A DNA stretch of 64,000 nucleotides from Lachnospiraceae bacterium (GTDB lineage: Bacteria > Bacillota > Clostridia > Lachnospirales > Lachnospiraceae), in NCBI GenBank assembly GCA_014239155.1, contig JAAZZQ010000013.1, positions 1 to 64,000 on the forward strand, in the 5' to 3' direction. Positions within the stretch are counted from its first letter, which is position 1. The number at the start of each line of letters is the position of its first letter. A model generated the notes under the pieces. The model searched no databases. It saw only the letters and a list, made by a program, of their open reading frames with translations, and had not been told where the DNA came from. Shown here piece after piece: positions 17,043 to 26,188 of this stretch. Made by a program: the position numbers and the translations under genes.

Positions 17043-18149
17043 TTAAGGCGTGGCTGATTCTTTTGTGGAGGCTAAACCAAGAACAGTGATATAGAGTAGG
17101 AAACCGAAACGTCCGAAGGTATTGGCATTCCATGCATCGGAATAAAACCCTATAATATCTAGGAGAAGCGTTAAGCAACATATCATAATACATGCCAGAT
17201 GAATTTTTATCATGCGAGAATGAGTTCCATTTTTAATTAGTAGATGCGACTGAATCAAAATAATTGCTGTAAGTACGCACATCATTACATGAGTAGTCCA
17301 CAAGGTTTCTCTTAAATCCGCAATTCCCGTAAGCTGAAGCAGAATACAGACAGCAATTTGTATTAGGTCTACTTTGCAGAACCAATTCCAGATTTTGCTG
17401 TTGTCTTCATAGAAGGTTTGGACAAACATTGCAAATGGAAATGAGAGTAGCAAGAGGGATAAGAACGCCAGATAAGAGGTCACGAGGCTATTTTTAAGCA
17501 GCAGCGTTGTGATATTGCACTCATTGATGGACCAAATGGATAAAAATATGGAAAAAATGCCAAGTTTTAATAGTTTTCCGCTAGTATTAATATTACGAGA
17601 TACAAATAAGTGGTATGCCACAAGAATAAATCCAATCACAAGCATAATGATACAAAGTAAAAATGGTACAATATTACTGGTTATAATATATGCTGGCAGT
17701 GAGAAATTATTTCCAATGTAAAAAGTGGGCAACCTTTTTAGATAAGGGGTGTATGGGCTGGTAAGTACAATTTTAACACTATTTGTATTGTATGGAAGCG
17801 TTACGAAATTCCAACAATAGCCGGGTGAACTTGACAATGAATTGTTGTTGGCGACAGGGTATTCATAAATCAGTTTGTTGGTAACAAAGACTTTTATATT
17901 CTGATGAACAGAATAAAAAGCAAGAATATTGCCAATAGACCTGTTCACAGAGATTGTCCCAGATATTACTGTCTTTTTCATATAAAAAGTTTTTTGGCAG
18001 TCTTTCCATTCTGTTATGGCATAGGGAGACTGCTGCTGCCGGGTATCTGTCGCCCTGTCATAAATAAAAATAGAGATTAAAAATATGCAGATTGTAATAC
18101 ATGCCAGAATGTATAGTGTATAGTTTATTTTTTTGATAGGTTCATTCAT
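17043..18149 (-). pseudogene. 7TM sensor half of a broken sensor-GGDEF gene
   Basis: A 368-residue membrane protein. After an N-terminal span (about 8-28) there is an extracellular region of about 120 residues, then seven spans (about 152-360), the layout of 7TM-DISM sensors. It stops at S-A-T-P inside the repeated segment. In its family this segment is normally followed by 'GLEANAYQKLAYTDQMTG' of a GGDEF domain. That domain lies intact just downstream in another frame. As it stands the sensor has no output domain. The original protein would sense an outside cue and make c-di-GMP. Frame loss is through a 64-base insertion (not a multiple of three). Confidence 0.8.
17048..17078. repeat. 31-bp direct repeat, copy 2 (sensor side)
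   Basis: Identical to 16984-17014. Deletion by slippage between the copies would remove exactly 64 bases and restore one reading frame through the sensor and GGDEF parts. Confidence 0.95.
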
Positions 18150-18325
18150 CTGTGATTTTGCTCCTGATATGTATATTTATAGTGCCCTTGTTTCTATGAA
18201 TAGCTTTATTATAACACAGATTGAAAAATATATTTCATTTTTTTTTGAAAAAATGAAAGGATATCTCTTATGTCTCAGCTTAGCCTAGGACTTTGTACTA
18301 TGCTGCAAATTATGTAGTGGCAGAT

Positions 18326-18384
18326 GCATCAAGACACCATGAAGTGTTATTGTATGGCTTGATGCTTGCAACAGGAAACTGAAG
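18326..18384 (+). repeat. Dispersed structured repeat, type A, copy 1
   Basis: GCATCAAG (18326-18333) pairs with CTTGATGC (18358-18365), with ACAC/GTGT pairing inside. The stem and the following TTGCAACAGGAAACTGAAGG resemble the element at 62450-62508, including GTATGGCTTGATGC against ATATGGCTTGATGC. Confidence 0.6.
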
Positions 18385-18428
18385 GTTGGGCGGTGACTCT
18401 GCTTATAGTATCATATCATGTTTACATA

Positions 18429-18457
18429 TTGATTTTGCAGAATAAATGGTAGATAAT
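18429..18457 (+). promoter_or_regulatory. Promoter of the PaaK-like gene
   Basis: TTGATT, 17 bases, then GATAAT, 30 bases before the start codon and just before the ribosome binding site GGAGGG. Confidence 0.6.
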
Positions 18458-18486
18458 AAAGACAGTGTGTAATTGGAGGGTGAAGT

Positions 18487-19779
18487 ATGATTTGGAATAA
18501 GTCAAGGGAATGTATGAGCCGGGATGAACTAGCAAATCTACAAGGTGGATATCTTGTAAAACTTGTAAAGTATATGTATCAAAATGTTGCGTATTACAGG
18601 AAAAAAATGCAGAAGCTGGGCATGGAACCAGGGGATATATGTGGGATTGAAGATTTGGGGAAACTTCCTTTTACAACAAAGGAGGATTTAATTTCTGCAT
18701 ATCCATCTGGTATTTTTGTCGTGCCACAAAAAAGAATAGCGAGATATCACAGTTCAGACAACTTGACTGGACCAGACAGAATTGTGGGATATACCAAAAA
18801 AGATATTGATAATTGGAGTGAATGTGTTGCACGCTCAATTAGTATGGCAAATTTAGGAAAAAAAGATGTTATACAGATTATGTATAATTATGCCCCTTTT
18901 TCAGAAGGGCTTGGCGCTCATTATGGCGCAGAACGGGTTGGCGCAGCTATTGTGCCGTCAGGAATTGGCAGAACATCAGGACTAGCAGCGCTTATGAAAA
19001 AACTACATGTGACAGGAATTATGGGGACACCGACCTATCTGCTTCGTTTGGCACACATAGTGGAGGAGCAAGGATTGAAAAGCGGATTGAATCTCAAGGC
19101 AGTACTGTGTGGAGCGGAGCCGTGGACAGAAAATACACGCAGAAAAATTCAGGACAAATTAGGAGTAAAGGCATATGATATGTATGGGTTGAATGAATTA
19201 ACAGGGCTTGGTGTGGCATGTGAATGTGAATTTCAAAGGGGAATGCATATTCAAGAAGATTTTTTCTTGACAGAAATTTTGGATACACATACATTGGCTG
19301 TTTTGCCAGATGGATTAAAAGGAGAATTGGTATTCACCACACTTCAAAAAGAGGGGTTGCCGTTAATTCGATATCGAACAACGCATGTCACAAGAATTCA
19401 TTATGAAAAATGTGAATGCGGTCGAACAATGGCAAGAATAGACAGAATATGTAAAGCAACCTCAGAATTGTTGATGATTTGTGGAAAAGGTGTTTTTATA
19501 ACTCAAATTGAGGAGGCGCTTGTCGGATTGCATTTTGTTGCGACATCTTATATGGTATGTATTAAAAAGGAAAAAGAGCTTGATGTAGTGAAGGTATCTA
19601 TGAATTATAGTGCAGACAAGCCCCTGTCGACAGAGGAGAAAGATGCTATGCTACAGCAAGCGGAAAAAGCATTGTCCAGTGTGATTGGTGTGATACCAGA
19701 AATTTCGTTTGCAAAAAACAAAAGAGGAATATTTAGCGATAATGATAAAAAAGTAGTTGTTATAGATGAAAGAATGTAA
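18487..19779 (+). CDS. Phenylacetate-CoA ligase (PaaK)-like adenylate-forming enzyme
   Basis: A 430-residue ANL-superfamily protein. The N-terminal 'VKYMYQNVAYYRKKMQKLGM' and 'LGKLPFTTKEDLISAYPSG' are typical of PaaK. Later come 'MYGLNELTGLGVACEC' (adenylate loop) and 'PLIRYRTTHVT' (a YRT variant of the YRTGD motif). Such enzymes activate an aryl or aryl-acetic acid through AMP to a CoA thioester. The usual P-loop SSGTTGKP is replaced by S-S-D-N-L-T-G-P, and the Asp of YRTGD by His, so activity or substrate may differ. No pathway partners lie next to it; a lipoprotein and chemoreceptor follow from their own promoter. Confidence 0.8.
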   Translation: MIWNKSRECMSRDELANLQGGYLVKLVKYMYQNVAYYRKKMQKLGMEPGDICGIEDLGKLPFTTKEDLISAYPSGIFVVPQKRIARYHSSDNLTGPDRIVGYTKKDIDNWSECVARSISMANLGKKDVIQIMYNYAPFSEGLGAHYGAERVGAAIVPSGIGRTSGLAALMKKLHVTGIMGTPTYLLRLAHIVEEQGLKSGLNLKAVLCGAEPWTENTRRKIQDKLGVKAYDMYGLNELTGLGVACECEFQRGMHIQEDFFLTEILDTHTLAVLPDGLKGELVFTTLQKEGLPLIRYRTTHVTRIHYEKCECGRTMARIDRICKATSELLMICGKGVFITQIEEALVGLHFVATSYMVCIKKEKELDVVKVSMNYSADKPLSTEEKDAMLQQAEKALSSVIGVIPEISFAKNKRGIFSDNDKKVVVIDERM

Positions 19780-19796
19780 TTGTCTATATAATACAA

Positions 19797-19825
19797 TTGA
19801 AAAAAGATAGCAGATAGTATACAAT
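19797..19825 (+). promoter_or_regulatory. Promoter of the binding-protein / chemoreceptor operon
   Basis: TTGAAA, 17 bases, TACAAT: five of six matches in each box with ideal spacing, about 48 bases before the GTG start at 19873. Confidence 0.7.
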
Positions 19826-19872
19826 TAATAGTAGGTAATTGTCGGAAAATAAATAATGAAAGGAGAATTACT

Positions 19873-21159
19873 GTGAAAAAGAAACTATTAGTGATGGTTT
19901 TATCTGCTTCTTTGCTATCCGCAGTGCTTGCAGGATGTGGGAATACAGATACTGATGTTCAAGTTGGCACAAAAGACACACAAAAGACAGAAGGGAATAA
20001 GGGAGAAGAACTTGAAACAGGTGAGGTTTCATTGCGCGTCTGGGTTGAGGAGGCAAATATTGAAAACCTGCAAAAAATGATTGATAGTTTTAAACAAAAA
20101 TATGCAGGACAAGCTGAATTTAATATTACAATAGAACCATCAGGTGACGCGGATACTAGAACGAATGTTTTGAGTGATATCCATAATGCAGCGGATGTTT
20201 TTTCTATGCCAGATGACCAACTCTATAGTCTGATTGCAGGTGGAGCACTTTCTCCAGTAGTAAATCAGACAGAGATAAGGGATGCAAATTTGCCAGATGC
20301 AGTAGATGCGGCATCTTATCAGGGAACTTTATATGCATATCCTTACACTGCAGATAATGGGTATTTTCTGTATTACAATAAAGAATATCTGTCGGATTCA
20401 GATGTTCAAACATTTGACAGAATTCTTGAAGTAGCAGCTGAAAATGAGAAGAAGATATCGATGGAATTAAATTCCGGATGGTATTTATACTCATTTTTTG
20501 GGAATACAGGTCTTGACTTTGGCATCAATGAAGACGGAGTGACCAATCATTGTAATTGGAATACCACAGAGGGACCAATTAAGGGAGTTGATGTAGCACA
20601 GGCTCTTATAAATATCGCTACAAATCCGGGATTTATAGCACAGTCTGATAGTCTTTTTATTAAAGGTGTGAAAGATGGCACTTGCATTGCAGGGATTAGC
20701 GGTGTATGGAATGCTGTTGCAATACAGGAAGCATGGGGGAGTAATTATGGCGCGTGCAAACTACCTACCTATACTTGTAAAGGGCAGCAGATTCAAATGT
20801 CTTCATTTAAGGGCTACAAAATGTTTGGAGTCAATGCTTATTCAAAACATCAGGCATGGGCACACAAATTTGCCGATTGGATTACAAATGAGGAAAATCA
20901 GATTCTTCGGTTTGAGGAGAGAAGCCAAGGTCCTTCCAACGTGGTTGCAGCGGCATCTGATGCAGTTGGAGAGGTCCCAGCAATTGTCGCGGTAATCGAA
21001 CAGTCACAGTATGGTGTACTTCAGAGAGTAGGCAATAGCTACTGGAATGCTTGCACGAGTTTTGCGGATACGATAGTGGCAGGAAATCCAGACAATATGC
21101 CACTTCAGGATTTAGCGGACAGGCTTGTAAAGGGAATAACGGCTTCGGTAGTACAATAA
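19873..21159 (+). CDS. Extracellular solute-binding lipoprotein
   Basis: A 428-residue protein with a lipoprotein signal ('LLSAVLAGC', lipid-linked Cys at about 22) and a cluster-B-type sugar-binding protein fold ('GEVSLRVWVEEANIENLQKM', 'AYPYTADNGYFLYYNKEYL', 'GISGVWNAVAIQEAWGSNYG'). It starts at GTG behind AAAGGAG. No ABC permease or ATPase is nearby; instead a methyl-accepting chemotaxis protein follows after 12 bases behind GGAGGGG. The likely job is to present a ligand, perhaps a sugar, to that receptor; a classical uptake role with distant permeases is also possible. Confidence 0.86.
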   Translation: MKKKLLVMVLSASLLSAVLAGCGNTDTDVQVGTKDTQKTEGNKGEELETGEVSLRVWVEEANIENLQKMIDSFKQKYAGQAEFNITIEPSGDADTRTNVLSDIHNAADVFSMPDDQLYSLIAGGALSPVVNQTEIRDANLPDAVDAASYQGTLYAYPYTADNGYFLYYNKEYLSDSDVQTFDRILEVAAENEKKISMELNSGWYLYSFFGNTGLDFGINEDGVTNHCNWNTTEGPIKGVDVAQALINIATNPGFIAQSDSLFIKGVKDGTCIAGISGVWNAVAIQEAWGSNYGACKLPTYTCKGQQIQMSSFKGYKMFGVNAYSKHQAWAHKFADWITNEENQILRFEERSQGPSNVVAAASDAVGEVPAIVAVIEQSQYGVLQRVGNSYWNACTSFADTIVAGNPDNMPLQDLADRLVKGITASVVQ

Positions 21160-21171
21160 GGAGGGGACAAA

Positions 21172-22905
21172 ATGAATGGTAAAAAACGTTTGAGTATAAC
21201 AATAGTCATTTTAGTTCCGGTTTTTATTCTCGGAGCACTGGCAGTTTTCTCAAATATTGCAGCAATTAGTAATTTGAAAAAAGTAAATATGACCGCTGTG
21301 ACAATTGCGGACGAACATATGATTAATATTTCGCAACTCAGCAGTATTGAAAAAGAGTTGCAGGAGATTCATAAAAAGGCACTTTCTCATATTATCGCTA
21401 CAGATTTGGATACCTTGATTGCGACAGTAGCTGAAGTGCGGGCAGAAGAGGAAATTCTTGACCAGTATCTTGCGGAGTACAAGAATAGTTTAGAGGAAGA
21501 AGATACAACAGCATATAATACGATATTGTCAAACTATGATACAATGAAATATGAGATTGCAAATTTGATGGCATTTAGTGGCAATGCGGAGAAGGAAAAG
21601 GCATTTGGTCTGGCAAATGGAACCATTAAGCAGTGCAGCGATGAAATGCAACGTCAAGTTGAAAGTATGATGGAGCGCGCACAGGAAAGCGCTACACAGG
21701 CGAGCGATGCTTTGACTGCAGAGTATAATAAGGCAGTATTGAAAAATACATTGATTGTTATACTAAGTGTAATTGCATTGCTAATTACTTTGTACAGCGT
21801 ATTTATTTTGATTATTAGAAAGCTAATTATAGCGAATCATGAAATCAATGATATTATCAATGGAATTGATCAGAGTCAAGGAGATTTGACAAAGCGTATT
21901 AGTATCTTGTCCAATGATGAAATTGCAGATTTGGGAAATGGTATCAATACATTTATGGGCAAGCTGCAAAGCATTATGAAAATGATTATTGAAAATTCGA
22001 GAAAGTTGGAAGAAGTTGTCAGTGAAGTACAACAGAGTGTAAGAACATCGAATGACAGTGCATCGGATTTATCAGCAGTCACAGAGGAACTTTCAGCTAC
22101 TATGCAAGAAGTTGGACATTCTGCTACAATTATAAATCAAAATGCAGATTCTGTGCGCAGTGAGGTTGAAGTGATTGCAGATAAGTCTAACAGCATCAAC
22201 GATTATTCCAAGAAGATGAAAGAAAATGCTGACAAGATGGAACTGGATGCAAGGACAAACATGAAGGAGACTAGCACGAAGGTACAGGAGATTCTTGAGG
22301 TGCTGAACCAAGCGATAGAGGATAGTAAGAGTGTGGAACAGGTAAATGGTTTGACAAATGATATTTTAAAAATTTCAAGCCAGACGAATCTTCTTGCATT
22401 AAATGCTTCAATTGAGGCAGCGCGAGCAGGGGAGGCAGGAAAAGGATTTGCTGTTGTTGCAGATGAAATTAGACAGCTTGCATCTTCGAGTCGCCAAACT
22501 GCAAATCGCATTCAGGAAATTAATCGTGTAGTGATTAATGCTGTCCATAACCTTGCAGGGCATTCCAACAATCTTGTGGAATATATGACAGACTCCATTC
22601 TGCCAGAATTTGAAAATTTTGTTACCAGTGGTGAACAGTACAGAGATAATGCTACTTACATAGAAGGGGTTATGAATGAATTCACAACTAAGACAGATGA
22701 TTTAAAACGTGCAGTGGATGAGATTGCATCTTCGATTGAGACAATTACGGATGCAATTGAAGAGGGGGCAAGAGGCGTTACTGGTGCGGCGGAAAGTACC
22801 CAGATTCTTGTTGCTGATATGGAAAATATTAGCAATAGAATGGATGAAAATCAGCAGATTGCAGCAGCACTTCAAAAAGAGACAGATGTATTTAAAAGCT
22901 TTTGA
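21172..22905 (+). CDS. Methyl-accepting chemotaxis protein
   Basis: A 577-residue receptor. Two membrane spans (about 9-29 and 190-213) bracket a helical extracellular domain of about 160 residues (four-helix-bundle type). A HAMP domain follows (about 214-268), then the signalling hairpin with the conserved tip (about 400-440: '[20 protein letters not shown]', '[13 protein letters not shown]'). It couples to CheW/CheA. It follows the solute-binding lipoprotein by 12 bases, so the pair probably forms one ligand-sensing unit. The organism is therefore likely motile. A strong terminator follows. Confidence 0.94.
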   Translation: MNGKKRLSITIVILVPVFILGALAVFSNIAAISNLKKVNMTAVTIADEHMINISQLSSIEKELQEIHKKALSHIIATDLDTLIATVAEVRAEEEILDQYLAEYKNSLEEEDTTAYNTILSNYDTMKYEIANLMAFSGNAEKEKAFGLANGTIKQCSDEMQRQVESMMERAQESATQASDALTAEYNKAVLKNTLIVILSVIALLITLYSVFILIIRKLIIANHEINDIINGIDQSQGDLTKRISILSNDEIADLGNGINTFMGKLQSIMKMIIENSRKLEEVVSEVQQSVRTSNDSASDLSAVTEELSATMQEVGHSATIINQNADSVRSEVEVIADKSNSINDYSKKMKENADKMELDARTNMKETSTKVQEILEVLNQAIEDSKSVEQVNGLTNDILKISSQTNLLALNASIEAARAGEAGKGFAVVADEIRQLASSSRQTANRIQEINRVVINAVHNLAGHSNNLVEYMTDSILPEFENFVTSGEQYRDNATYIEGVMNEFTTKTDDLKRAVDEIASSIETITDAIEEGARGVTGAAESTQILVADMENISNRMDENQQIAAALQKETDVFKSF

Positions 22906-22925
22906 CGCGGAAAAATATAAAACAA

Positions 22926-22961
22926 AAGTTCGCCAGAGGCATGACTTTGGCGGACTTTTTT
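22926..22961 (+). terminator. Terminator of the chemoreceptor operon
   Basis: AAGTTCGCC (22926-22934) and GGCGGACTT (22949-22957) form a 9-bp stem followed by TTTTT. Confidence 0.82.
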
Positions 22962-22969
22962 ATGCACAC

Positions 22970-23010
22970 GGGCGTCCAAGTGAAATATGTCAGCAAGCTG
23001 ACAAACGCCC
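22970..23010 (+). repeat. Dispersed structured element, type B, copy 1
   Basis: An outer stem GGGCGT (22970-22975) / ACGCCC (23005-23010) encloses a perfect hairpin GTCAGC-AA-GCTGAC (22989-23002). The same layout recurs at 24540-24585. It lies in the leader of thiN; it is not a TPP riboswitch by motif. Confidence 0.55.
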
Positions 23011-23073
23011 AGCCGCGAAGGGAAAAATTTTTTCTCTACTTGATTGCGGCAAAGGAAAGTGGGATAGAGAGAC

Positions 23074-23733
23074 ATGAAAAAGTGTATTATAATCGGTGCA
23101 GGAGTATGCAGTGCGCAATGTCTATCAAAACAGATGACATTACAGGAAGGAGATTTGTGTATTGCAGCGGATGGCGGATTAAAACATCTACAACAGATTG
23201 AAATATTGCCAGACATTGTGTTGGGTGATATGGATTCAATAGGATTACAAGAACTTAGTGGTCCATTTCAGATAAAAAGACTTCCAGTTGAAAAGGATGA
23301 CACAGATATGCTTGCAGCAATCAAGGAAGGATTAGATGCAGGCTATAAACAGTTTATGCTTTACGGGGCACTTGGCGGGAGATTGGACCATACACTTGCT
23401 AATATTCAATGCCTTTTGTATTTGTTGAATCGAGGAGCAACGGGGACAATTATTGGAGATGACGTTATTCTGACATTGATAAAAGATACCAAGATAAGTT
23501 TTACAGATAGTTTTGCAAGGAAAGGAAGACGGATTTCTGTCTTTGCTTATGGTGGGGATGCGTATGGAGTTTGTGAGCGTGGTTTGAAATATCTGCTGGA
23601 TTCTGTAACAGTGAAACAGGAATTTCCGATAGGTGTCAGCAATGAGTTCACTGGTGAGTCTGCCGAAGTTGAGGTACGACAGGGTATGCTTTTGATTTGT
23701 ATAGAGCAGGATAAATGGGAGGAATCTGTGTGA
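23074..23733 (+). CDS. thiN: Thiamine diphosphokinase
   Basis: A 219-residue enzyme that converts thiamine to thiamine diphosphate with ATP. Diagnostic motifs are 'CIAADGGLKHL' (about 27-37), 'PDIVLGDMDS', 'EKDDTDMLAAI' and 'LYGALGGRLDHTLANIQ', with a C-terminal beta-barrel domain carrying 'FPIGVSNEFTG'. Length is normal for ThiN. It shares a one-base overlap with a CmpB-family membrane protein gene. The window also encodes a ThDP-dependent enzyme (34402), though the two are not linked in operon terms. Confidence 0.93.
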   Translation: MKKCIIIGAGVCSAQCLSKQMTLQEGDLCIAADGGLKHLQQIEILPDIVLGDMDSIGLQELSGPFQIKRLPVEKDDTDMLAAIKEGLDAGYKQFMLYGALGGRLDHTLANIQCLLYLLNRGATGTIIGDDVILTLIKDTKISFTDSFARKGRRISVFAYGGDAYGVCERGLKYLLDSVTVKQEFPIGVSNEFTGESAEVEVRQGMLLICIEQDKWEESV

Positions 23734-24509
23734 TGTATACATTTTCAACTTGGCTTTTCTTTTTTTATTTTTATTGTTTTCTAGGTTGGATCTGGGAGAC
23801 TTGCTACGTGTCTGTATTGAAAGCAAAGTGGGTCAACAGAGGGTTTATGAGAGGTCCATTTCTTCCAATCTATGGTTCTGGTGCAATTGTTGTGTTAGTT
23901 TTTACATTGCCATTTCGGACTAATGCAGTATTTGTATTTTTTGCAGGAATGATAAGCGCTACAATATTAGAGTATTTTACAGGTGTGGCGATGGAGAAAT
24001 TATTTCATGTGCGATATTGGGATTACAGTAATCAGCGTTTTAATTTGAATGGGTATATTTGTGTGACTTCTTCGTTGGCGTGGGGTGTCTTTTCAGTAGT
24101 TTTGACATTGTATGGACATACAATAGTGGAACGAGTGGCAATGAAATTTAATAGAAATTTTCTGGAAGTGATTGTATTTCTACTCACCGCCTATATTTCA
24201 ATAGACATGGCAGAGAGTGTCCGCGAAGCGTTTAATCTGAAAGAGGTTCTTTTGAGTCTCGAGGAAAACAGTGAAGAATTTCGCAGAATACAGAAACGTT
24301 TTGAGGTTGCCTCAGCGTTTTATGGGGGTGAGATTAAAGAACGTTCTGAGGCTGGTTTGAGAAGGATTAATTCTGCATTGCAGACGGGAAAAAAGGAGTA
24401 TCAACGTATGAATGCACTTTTAAAACGAAATCCACATGCAGTGTCTAAGATGCACAAAGAGGCATTTTCACAGTTTATGGAGTTTTCAGATGATGAAGTA
24501 GTGCGCTAA
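23733..24509 (+). CDS. CmpB-family (PF06541-like) integral membrane protein
   Basis: A 258-residue protein with about five membrane spans in the first 150 residues. The pattern 'YCFLGWIWETCYVSVLKAKW', 'RGFMRGPFLPIYGSGAIVVL' and 'RYWDYSNQRFNLNGYICV' is typical of the family annotated 'putative ABC transporter permease', for which no transport role is proved. The cytosolic C-terminal 100 residues are charged helix. I start it at the ATG at 23733 (MYTFSTW), overlapping the thiN stop (TGATG). Two upstream codon choices would place the start inside thiN without better spacing. Confidence 0.82.
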   Translation: MYTFSTWLFFFYFYCFLGWIWETCYVSVLKAKWVNRGFMRGPFLPIYGSGAIVVLVFTLPFRTNAVFVFFAGMISATILEYFTGVAMEKLFHVRYWDYSNQRFNLNGYICVTSSLAWGVFSVVLTLYGHTIVERVAMKFNRNFLEVIVFLLTAYISIDMAESVREAFNLKEVLLSLEENSEEFRRIQKRFEVASAFYGGEIKERSEAGLRRINSALQTGKKEYQRMNALLKRNPHAVSKMHKEAFSQFMEFSDDEVVR

Positions 24510-24539
24510 TTGTAGTAACAAGGCAATATAACTAATTGC

Positions 24540-24625
24540 AGGCGTGTGAATCCGTAATCTGTCAGCAGAGCTGATCTGCACGCCTCAACAAGAATGCCGA
24601 TGGCATTCTTGAATTTATATTGAGG
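24540..24625 (+). repeat. Dispersed structured element, type B, copy 2, with added hairpin
   Basis: The outer stem AGGCGTG (24540-24546) / CACGCCT (24579-24585) encloses TCAGC-AGA-GCTGA (24562-24574), as in copy 1. Next to it AAGAATGCC-GAT-GGCATTCTT (24590-24610) is a perfect 9-bp hairpin, itself flanked by CTCAA/TTGAG. It ends in a T-run and may also terminate the thiN transcript. Confidence 0.6.
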
Positions 24626-24675
24626 GGTCAGACTTTTTTGACAGTTCAATATATCAAAAAGAAAGGTAGAAAATA

Positions 24676-25857
24676 ATGAAAGCAATTGAATTGAAGCGAT
24701 TAGACAGGTTAGGGGAACTACTGGAAGAAAGCGTTTATGCAGGTCAGATTGCGGGCGGCAATCTGTGTGTGCTCCACAAAGGCGATGAGGTATATTATGC
24801 AGAGGCGGGATATGCAGATATTGCAGGCGGAAAAAAGATAACAAAAGACAGTATTTTTCGCTTGTATTCTATGACAAAACCAATTACATCAGCAGCCGTA
24901 ATGCTCTTGTTGGAGCGTGGCGTGTTGGATTTGCTTGATCCAATATCAAAGTATATACGGACTTTTGCGAAGATTAGGGTAGCAACCCCAGAGGGAGATG
25001 TTTTAACTAATCGTCAAGTGACAGTGAGGGATTGCCTTTCTATGACATCCGGATTGGTATATAATTGTGACCCAGATCCAGCAAGCCGGGATACAGCAAT
25101 TGTCTACGAAGAATTGGATAAGAGGTTGTATTCTGACGCTCCAATGACAACTATGGAAGTGGCATTAAAACTGGGGCAGGGGCGTCTTGCATTTCAACCG
25201 GGAGAAGGATGGCGCTATGGGACAAGTGCTGATATTCTTGGTGCAGTTGTGGAGGCTGTAGCAGGCATCAGTTTTGGATCGTTTTTAAAAAGAGAGTTTT
25301 TTGAACCATTGAATATGGTCGATACTGATTTTCGACTTGATGCTTCAAAAAGGGACAGACTGACAACCGTATATGAGACAACAAAAGATGGATTGATAGA
25401 GTATCATGGAAATCATCTTGGAATCTGCAATCATATGGATGCGGAGATATGTTTTGAGTCAGGTGGGGCAGGACTTGTGTCTACAATTGTAGATTATCAG
25501 CATTTTACGCAGATGTTACTCAATGGGGGCACGTATCAAGGTAGAACATATCTTGCACCAGCTACTGTCACATATATGACGGGCTGTCGTCTTGAGTCGT
25601 ATCAGCAGGGAATGATGCGGGGGTGGGAGAGTCTTGCTGGATATAGTTATACTAATTTAATGCGTGTATTGACGAATCCTTCCTTTGCTGTCATGAACGG
25701 CTTTGTGGGAGAGTATGGTTGGGATGGGTGGTTAGGACCTTATTTTGCTAATATACCAACAAAGGAAACAACATTTTTGATGATGTTACAGCTCAAGGAT
25801 TCAGGAACATTTACACTTACTAGAAAGATGAGGAATGTGCTGGCGGCGGCATTATGA
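24676..25857 (+). CDS. Serine hydrolase, class C beta-lactamase fold
   Basis: A 393-residue penicillin-binding-like hydrolase. The nucleophile motif S-M-T-K is at 65-68 ('RLYSMTKPITSAAVMLL') and the second motif Tyr is in 'GEGWRYGTSADILG'. 'ESGGAGLVSTIVDYQHF' is typical of the esterase/EstB-like group. There is no signal peptide, so it is probably a cytoplasmic esterase or peptidase, not a resistance enzyme. It is monocistronic, with a strong terminator behind it. Confidence 0.85.
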   Translation: MKAIELKRLDRLGELLEESVYAGQIAGGNLCVLHKGDEVYYAEAGYADIAGGKKITKDSIFRLYSMTKPITSAAVMLLLERGVLDLLDPISKYIRTFAKIRVATPEGDVLTNRQVTVRDCLSMTSGLVYNCDPDPASRDTAIVYEELDKRLYSDAPMTTMEVALKLGQGRLAFQPGEGWRYGTSADILGAVVEAVAGISFGSFLKREFFEPLNMVDTDFRLDASKRDRLTTVYETTKDGLIEYHGNHLGICNHMDAEICFESGGAGLVSTIVDYQHFTQMLLNGGTYQGRTYLAPATVTYMTGCRLESYQQGMMRGWESLAGYSYTNLMRVLTNPSFAVMNGFVGEYGWDGWLGPYFANIPTKETTFLMMLQLKDSGTFTLTRKMRNVLAAAL

Positions 25858-25907
25858 AATGAAAAGATGAAATTTGTTATTGTATGATAATTAAAAAATA
25901 GACTATA

Positions 25908-25945
25908 CGAAAAACTCCTGTCAGTTACACTGATGGAGTTTTTCG
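25908..25945. terminator. Strong terminator
   Basis: CGAAAAACTCC and GGAGTTTTTCG are perfectly complementary around a 16-base loop. It isolates the serine hydrolase from the TnpB-like locus. Confidence 0.85.
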
Positions 25946-26008
25946 TTTGTTAAAGTCAATAAATCAATTGGCTTTGGCATTCTAATTTCTTAGGGCGCAA
26001 TCATATAT

Positions 26009-26065
26009 AGTTATCAATACCTGTACATGAATAAATTACAACAAAAAATATATGTTGTGATAACT
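26009..26065. repeat. Nested palindrome left of the TnpB-like locus
   Basis: AGTTATCA (26009-26016) pairs with TGATAACT (26058-26065), and inside it ACAACA (26038-26043) pairs with TGTTGT (26053-26058). IS200/IS605 elements carry subterminal hairpins, so this could be a relic left end. That is inference. Confidence 0.5.
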
Positions 26066-26098
26066 GTTAGCTTTGTGGTATTAACTTTATATTATGAA

Positions 26099-26149
26099 AT
26101 CTTTTCAATTCCTGTGATTTATCTTAGATTTCAATAATCTGCGAAAAAT
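26099..26149. repeat. 51-bp perfect inverted repeat, left arm
   Basis: This arm, starting ATCTTTTCAATTCCTGTG and ending CTGCGAAAAAT, is the exact reverse complement of 26489-26539. The arms enclose 339 bases. Confidence 0.96.
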
Positions 26150-26188
26150 GGCTTCAAAGCCTTATGTTATGGAATATTCTTAACTCTA

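Larger units (their letters stand above)
18150..18486. other. Divergent intergenic region with structured repeat and promoter
   Basis: About 340 bases. It holds the start region of the 7TM gene on the minus strand, a dispersed inverted repeat (18326-18384) and a good promoter (18429-18457) for the PaaK-like gene. No gene is supported here. Confidence 0.55.

Noticed and set aside
18300-18420. Possible c-di-GMP (GEMM) riboswitch next to the 7TM-GGDEF gene
   Set aside because: The stem does not carry the conserved GEMM core (GCAxxGxxAAACC, GACGCAAAGC); the sequence fits a dispersed repeat instead.
22906-23073. Possible TPP riboswitch ahead of thiN
   Set aside because: The conserved CUGAGA and the following purine-rich core of the THI element are absent; only the type B structured element is found.
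22902-23201. 99-codon frame across the chemoreceptor terminator into thiN
   Set aside because: It crosses a strong terminator and a structured element and overlaps thiN by more than 100 bases.
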